From: Paramacrobiotus richtersi | Taxonomy: Eukaryota > Tardigrada > Eutardigrada > Parachela > Macrobiotidae | Assembly (NCBI GenBank): GCA_034698045.1 | Contig: JAQGAU010000926.1 | Coordinates: forward strand, 1-22,597 | Direction: 5' to 3' | Length of the DNA stretch: 22,597 nt | In this document: in pieces, positions 17,589-22,597 of the stretch | Numbering within the stretch: the first letter of the stretch is position 1 | Layout of the letters: the number at the start of each line of letters is the position of its first letter | The notes under the pieces: model-generated | Databases searched by the model: none | What the model saw: the letters and a program-made list of their open reading frames with translations, nothing else | Told to the model about the DNA's origin: nothing | Position numbers and translations under genes: made by a program

Positions 17589-20004
17589 TCAGGCATTCCG
17601 CTCGTACTGGATCTGTGTCTGCCGGAATGCGACCTTGGTGTTCCCCTTTTGGGCCTGGGCCACAGATGTCGCTGGATTCATGATCCGACCACCTGTTGCA
17701 GATGTATTCAATCGGCTTTCTTGTTTACCTAAACAAAAAACAGTGTAATTTTGACACCCCATTAGAGCGCGATTTGCTGCAGCGTGTCGAAGTACAGTAG
17801 ATTCCTCTCCTATAATTAAGCTACAGTCAAACATAACCTACCAGCTGAGTTTTTGATCGGCTGGACAGTTTGCTTGTTGACAGTGGCGTCCGTCAGCGGA
17901 AACTTGCGCTCCGTTTTGGGCGTGGTCGTAATGGTCACCTTTCGATGGATTTCTCTGGTAGAAATTTCGATCTCCCTGGCTGCATCACTTGCAGTGTTCT
18001 TAATGTCGTTGAAAGCGTCGCGAACCGCAACTTCAAAAGGCGTCTGGCTGCCTTGGTTCGATTCGTTGTATCGGACGACAGTTTTCGATCCCGGGGTAGA
18101 CGAAGCGGCCGGTTTCTTCAGTTCGTCCAACTGTGAGTAGACATCGCTGAAGAGCTCATCCAAAGCCTCATCGGACAGCTACAAAAGACAAAATTAATTA
18201 TTACATACAACGTTAAAGACATTAAAGCGTACTTCATTGTCACTCATCCATTCTTGGGTTTTCATATGGACCACTCCATCCTTGCGTGCCGGCACCGATG
18301 TACTGCGATAGCGCTTATCATAATCATCATTAGTAGTTCGAGAAGATGTTCTTGTTTGGTACGATGGTGTAGGCTGAAAATCGTCTCTGTTTCGACTGCG
18401 AGAACGAGAGTTAGTTTCCACTTTGTTGGCGCCTACCGAAGTAAAAACAATAATACATCTGTATAGTAAATTGTAGGGACGTCACTTTTTTAGTACGCAT
18501 TAAAAAACTGTCGAACAGTTAATTACCCGCGAAGTTTTGCGAGGCAGTAGACGTCCTACCGCAAGCAGAAGTCCCAGTAGGTGCCCAGTTAACAGTCTTT
18601 TGAATCGGCACTTTGGGCGTCAACGGATTAGGCGTAGACTTCAACTGAACACCATACCGCCCTTGCACAGACGAGCTAACATTGTTCATCCCATAGAACT
18701 CCCGTCGCACCGTCTCTCTCGAAACCGGTCGACCACTAGCCTGAACAATTGTCTCCTGTTCGATTTCCTTAGGAAACAATCCTCGCCCAACAACCGGTAG
18801 ATAGTTAGCCCGACTCGGACTCAAAGCGCGGTTTCTGTTCGGCGTTGGAGATCCTAGACGTTTCCGCGTCGCCTCGGGATCGTCACGAACATATGTGGAC
18901 GGGGAATTTCTCGCAGCATCTGGATCATCCCGGACGTAGGTTTTGGGGGATGATCGGCCGGAATCGGGACTGTCCCGGACGAAGGGTGGGGTGGGTGACC
19001 ATGGGGTCGTGGGACGGGTGTTGCTTGCGCTTGGAAGGTCGTACTTCGTGGATGTGTTAGAGGTTTGGCTAAAACGACTGCCGGGACGGGAGGAAACCAG
19101 GGATGGGGTGTTGGCGATGGCGGTTCGGGATTGGGCCATTTGAGAGGATGTGGTCTGCTGCCGGGAAGAGTAAGTCGAAGATGTTGTATCTGCAAGTGAG
19201 AACAATGTAAGTCTGGCTGATTTGTTTATTGTTCTACTGCATCCAGAAATATAATCGGGAAAATCTTTGTACCAAATCCCAAACCATCCAATCACGAATG
19301 AGCGAAGTTAGCAAAAGGTCAGTATGTACGATATGCCGTTGCATTAGGTTTACAAAATGAAACTGTTGTTGTTGCATCTTTGTAAAGGTTCTTCGAGACC
19401 AATAATTTCAAGGTACAATTCATTAAGTATTCTACCAATTAAACATTTTGATAAACATTTTATTTCAACACGGCGGTAAAGAGGTACTTGCAGGGCTTGT
19501 CTAACCCCCGTACAATTTAAAACAAGATCATGGAATTCTCCAGAAAGCGAGTTTATATGATGGTCTCTAGCTGCATTTATCGGAGATGGTCATTAAATTA
19601 ACAGTAGTATAACACCGGCTTAGAAAACCTTCCTTACTGTTTGTATTGGACGAAGCTCCAAACACCGGACTGCTCCGATCCCGCACCTGAGTGCGATCAA
19701 CCCGCGCCAGTTTTGGACTCTTCCGAATATCCTCCATCAACTTACTCCGATCCACACCCCCATACGCTGCCATTCCCGAACTGGACTGCGGGGAATACGG
19801 ACGTTCAGCGGGTCCCGAAGGCGGCGGCGGCGGTGCCGGGGGCGCGTGTATCTTCACCGGACTCCCCGAAGGTGTCGGTGAATTCCGGTTGGAATTCTGC
19901 TGGAACAAACTGGAATTACTGCTCGACAGCGAGAACTTATCGTCGTCCGGCGAGAGAACCAAACTGGTGATACTTTTCACTTTCTTCTTCAATGTCATGA
20001 ACAT
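17589..20004 (-). CDS. WH2-domain proline-rich protein, 568 aa, five exons
   Basis: Exons (complement) 19638-20004, 18527-19189, 18233-18432, 17842-18178, 17589-17728; introns 448, 94, 54 and 113 nt, all GT-AG with matching phases, total 1707 nt. A polyproline run (APPAPPPPPSGP, residues 54-65) is followed by a WH2 actin-binding motif at about 85-104 (DRSKLMEDIRKSPKLARVD), then RDRSSPVF. This order is that of verprolin/WIP-type proteins, which bind actin monomers and WASP; I infer a role in the actin cytoskeleton. Exon 2 is Ser/Pro/Arg-rich, probably disordered, with three 15-residue repeats at 192-236. Exons 4-5 have a helical, coiled-coil-like stretch (LDELFSDVYSQLDELKK). No EVH1-binding or WASP-binding motif is obvious, so it is not called an orthologue. 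A TTTATT at 17380-17385 may be its poly(A) signal. Confidence 0.8.
18849..18983 (-). repeat. Three 45-bp coding repeats (15 aa each) in the WH2 protein
   Basis: Residues 192-236 are three tandem copies with the core [FY]VRD[SD]P[DE] and variable Ser/Arg tails. The first two share SP-T near their ends; the third is diverged after ATRK. The acidic/phosphorylatable pattern (VRDDPDAARNSP) could be a docking or phosphorylation module. Confidence 0.8.
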
Positions 20005-20273
20005 TTTGCAAAGAGTTGTACAACGCTGAAAAAGAACACGGAAATGTTTCGGTTTGTGTTAGAGAGCTGTTATTATATGGTTGGAAAGTCTTAATCACCA
20101 CCTGATATCATATTTCAGTTGACTTTAGGGATTAACTCTGACAAATGTGCTAAACCGTAGTTTATTTATAATCTGGTTTTCTTATGTAAGCTGAGGATTA
20201 ATCATAAAGCCACTGTGAGGAGAACAAGTGTTCGCTTATGCGCTAAAGTGTTTGATTTTTGCAGGGTATTGAT

Positions 20274-20658
20274 TTAATTAACCGCTGCATCAGCATTTTC
20301 ACACTGCAGACACGCCGATTCATAAGAATCACCGGCCACGTGTGGGAAGAAGCACCGGTGTTCTTTAACAGTGAGGGTGGAGCGGAAGCGTGAGTCATGG
20401 GAAACGATCGGATTAGCATTGGTAATTGATCGCAGATATGTATACTCAGTGTTTGCACAGATGTTTGAGACTTCAGATCGCATCAAAAGTATCCAAATCA
20501 AACTGTCAGAAGTTTCTGGTTCTGTGAGAAAATGGATGGATGGGGAAAGTGCCGTGCTGACTGTCGTAGCCCTACCTTTTTTATGAATCACCGCTTGGGA
20601 GACGTACCAACCGGTCCGTTTACTTTTGTATACAGAGACCCAGTTTTGCCATGGGGCA
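20274..20658 (-). CDS. Possible 3' end of an unidentified gene (two exons)
   Basis: On the minus strand an exon from 20521 to a TAA at 20274-20276 follows a good acceptor (CATTTTCTCACAG) and encodes SLIWILLMRSEVSNICANTE and then HRCFFPHVAGDSYESACLQC. An 86-nt intron (GTACGT...CACAG) would join it in phase 1 to a small exon at 20608-20658 (PHGKTGSLYTKVNGPV). CFFPHVAGDSYESAC has a faint likeness to a fibronectin type II core, but the usual second half is missing. Intron size and phase fit the other genes here. No start exon is found upstream, so the model is incomplete and the family unknown. Confidence 0.35.
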
Positions 20659-22061
20659 CTTCATACATTAGTAAAATATATTTTAAAAAAACGCTAGGAA
20701 CGTCGGTTAGCGGGAATGAAAGTGACAAAAAAAGATACGTACTGTACATTCGCATTGTTTGCTGTGCTGTTTTTTCAGTGTACATAACACAAGAAGTGTT
20801 ATGGGGCTGATGGATGCAGCGAAACACAGCGACCTAATTTGCACAAGCTCTGTCTGCCCTGTTTGGCGCTTAATAGCATCGGTAAATTAATAACATAACC
20901 CGTGATAGGTACAAGAAATATTCCTTTGGATACATGAACAATACTAACCATAAATGAGTTTATGGTGCAGTCATACTAACAGTGATTAAGGCAGGGTATA
21001 CAGCATGCCAATAACAAGTGGCCACCGGCAGTGCCAGTTAATAATTGTCATGAATTTCTGGAAGTACAGTTTTTTATCGCGGTGAGTACTTTTACAGCAT
21101 ATTAAGTTATACGCTTGTTTTGTAAGTAAGCAGTGACATGTTCCTGTACCGCTTTCAAACATTTGCATTAATTCCTAACTAGTACTACCGTAGTTAATAT
21201 TGTAAAGCCACGGGTTACGTTTATCGTCCGTACCGCGGTATCGTTTTGCACTATCTTTAGGAGTAGTTCACTAATTGCCTTGCGTGTTTTCTATCTTTAA
21301 TTAGTGCTAATTTGCAGTTTGAGAATGTTGCGTAACAAAAGAACAACCTAGAAACTACAAAATATGTGTCAAAGGCAGACTGTAAAGTAACGATATTGAC
21401 CTTAGGGTGCAATATTAGCATGGTAAGGGACTCCACATAAAAGTAATGCACCATCATTAAAAGCGATCTTTTTTGCGAGCATTTATGGTTCGTACTGCTG
21501 CATTTGTCCCACATGGCACATTACAGAGAAAGTGTTGATTTACGTTAAGTAATGTAAATTAAGTCTTGCAGTTGGCAGTCATGTAACCGACACCGGTAAG
21601 CAAATCCATGGTTAAGGAGCAAAAGTTTTATTTTATTTGCAGTATAACCGGACAAAAAACTCAAGTTTTGACATCGTGGAAATGTTGCTTTGTTATGAAC
21701 ATCGATGGCAAGCTGAATTGTATCGTGCTGAACTGATAATATAATCACGCACAAGTCGCGTACCTGATGTGCACGGCGACACTACACGCAAAGGCAAAAT
21801 TACAGCAATATTACTAAACTGATGGCTTTTCGATATCACTAGTGGAGTGGATATTTGCCCTACCACGATTTAGAAAGGATGGTGGTTCGAGAATAGTATA
21901 CAGTACTGCGTTGCTTTACAGCAGTTATCTGTGGTTACTGTCGCGACTTGATGTAAGTTAGATAACCGATCGAAAGAGCACCAAATTAAAGTTTCAGGGG
22001 CATTGTAGCACGCATCAAAGGAGCACGCGTAACACGGGAGACTGTGGGCAGGATTTGTTGA
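20659..22061. other. AT-rich intergenic stretch
   Basis: I find no supported gene, repeat or RNA here. Open frames of 60-85 codons on the minus strand (20986-21168, 21257-21514, 21545-21754) look like chance openings. Confidence 0.45.
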
Positions 22062-22597
22062 GTCAGGACCAATGAAGTGCTTGAAAAATTACCACCAGTT
22101 TCCACCTGATTCCACTTGCACATAGAACAAGTTAAGAAGCACTTAAAAAAATTTCCACCAGTTTCCACTTGATTCCACAAGCACATAGAACAAGTGAGGG
22201 AGTACTTGAAAAATTTCCACCAGTTTCCACCTGATTCCACTTGCACATAGAACAAGTTATGAAGCACTTCAGAAAATTTCCACCAGTTTCCACCTGATTC
22301 CACTAGCACATAGAACAAGTCAGGAAGTACTTGAAAAATTTCCACCAGATTCCACCTGATTCCAGTTGCACATAGAACAAGTCATGAAGCACTTAAAAAA
22401 ATTTCCACCAGTTTCCACTTGATTCCACAAGCACATAGAACAAGTGAGGGAGTACTTGAAAAATTTCCACCAGTTTCCACCTGATTCCACTTGCACATAG
22501 AACAAGTTATGAAGCACTTCAGAAAATTTCCACCAGTTTCCACCTGATTCCACTAGCACATAGAACAAGTCAGAAAGTACTTGAAAAATTTCCACTA
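22062..22597. repeat. Satellite-like tandem array, alternating 63/62-bp monomers, runs off the window end
   Basis: The block TCCACCAG recurs at 22091 (as ACCACCAG), 22154, 22216, 22279, 22341, 22404, 22466, 22529 and 22591: spacings 63, 62, 63, 62, 63, 62, 63, 62. So the unit is a 125-bp dimer. Two dimers make a 250-bp higher-order unit: 22141-22347 and 22391-22597 are nearly identical (variants such as TGAGGGAGTAC and CACTTCAGAAA recur at the same place). Each monomer has three TTCCAC boxes about 10-11 bp apart, then CACATAGAACAAGT. Minus-strand frames stay open but 62.5 bp is not a multiple of 3, so coding is unlikely. Confidence 0.95.

Noticed and set aside
17433-17732. Cysteine-rich open frame on the plus strand that looks like another secreted peptide
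   Set aside because: It is antisense to the last exon of the WH2 gene, which has an exact phase join, a natural sequence and a following poly(A) signal. Its cysteines are a by-product of the other strand.
21986-22595. Two long minus-strand open frames with repeated VESGGNWWKF / NQVETGGNF
   Set aside because: They are translations of the satellite. Monomers average 62.5 bp, so frame changes from unit to unit, and no start or splice signal is present.
22062-22597. CRISPR-like array
   Set aside because: The units are contiguous and there are no unique spacers; this is eukaryotic tandem satellite DNA.
1-22597. tRNA, rRNA or operon-type genes
   Set aside because: I saw no cloverleaf with a plausible T-arm and B box, no rRNA sequence and no ribosome-binding sites; the gene style is eukaryotic.

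Overview
This window is animal (metazoan) nuclear DNA. Its genes are split by short GT-AG introns, mostly 55-105 nt, whose phases join exactly, and they encode CUB domains, a receptor tyrosine kinase, an F-box protein, a WH2 actin-binding protein and secreted cysteine-knot peptides. Compact introns and small multi-copy families suit a small ecdysozoan; a tardigrade is my best guess, but the sequence alone does not prove it. No bacterial or viral gene organisation is present.

Layout. 231-1257 (+) holds the last two visible exons of an extracellular-type protein that begins outside the window. An inverted repeat lies at 1656-1758. 2120-2395 (-) is a stray last exon of a receptor tyrosine kinase. 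2892-3915 (-) is a two-exon F-box-like gene. Directly against its start codon sits a 1.22-kb element (3932-5151) with ~185-bp terminal inverted repeats and a 9-bp near-perfect target duplication. 5926-7450 (-) is a decayed receptor tyrosine kinase copy, followed by a decayed knottin-like gene (7470-7919, -).

8524-11667 (-) is the main gene: eleven exons that splice in frame to a 785-residue receptor with signal peptide, two CUB domains, a beta/gamma-crystallin-like motif, one membrane span and a tyrosine kinase domain. Its kinase has Glu in place of the beta3 Lys, while the broken copy next door still has Lys. An orphan CUB-like exon follows (12538-12730, -).

13006-13524 and 14231-14826 (+) are two intact three-exon genes for small secreted proteins with two cysteine-rich modules. 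Both use phase-2 introns at equivalent positions; the first module has the C-C-CC-C-C knottin pattern. A ~0.9-kb duplication of the second gene (16234-17105) is a pseudogene. 17589-20004 (-) is a five-exon, 568-residue, largely disordered protein with a polyproline run and a WH2 motif. The window ends in a satellite array (from about 22062) of alternating 63/62-bp monomers in a 250-bp higher-order unit.

How they may work together: the receptor family and the knottin-like family are interleaved, each with live and dead members, so they have been duplicated and lost in the same neighbourhood. A peptide/receptor relationship is possible but is inference only. I make no claim that the peptides are toxins.
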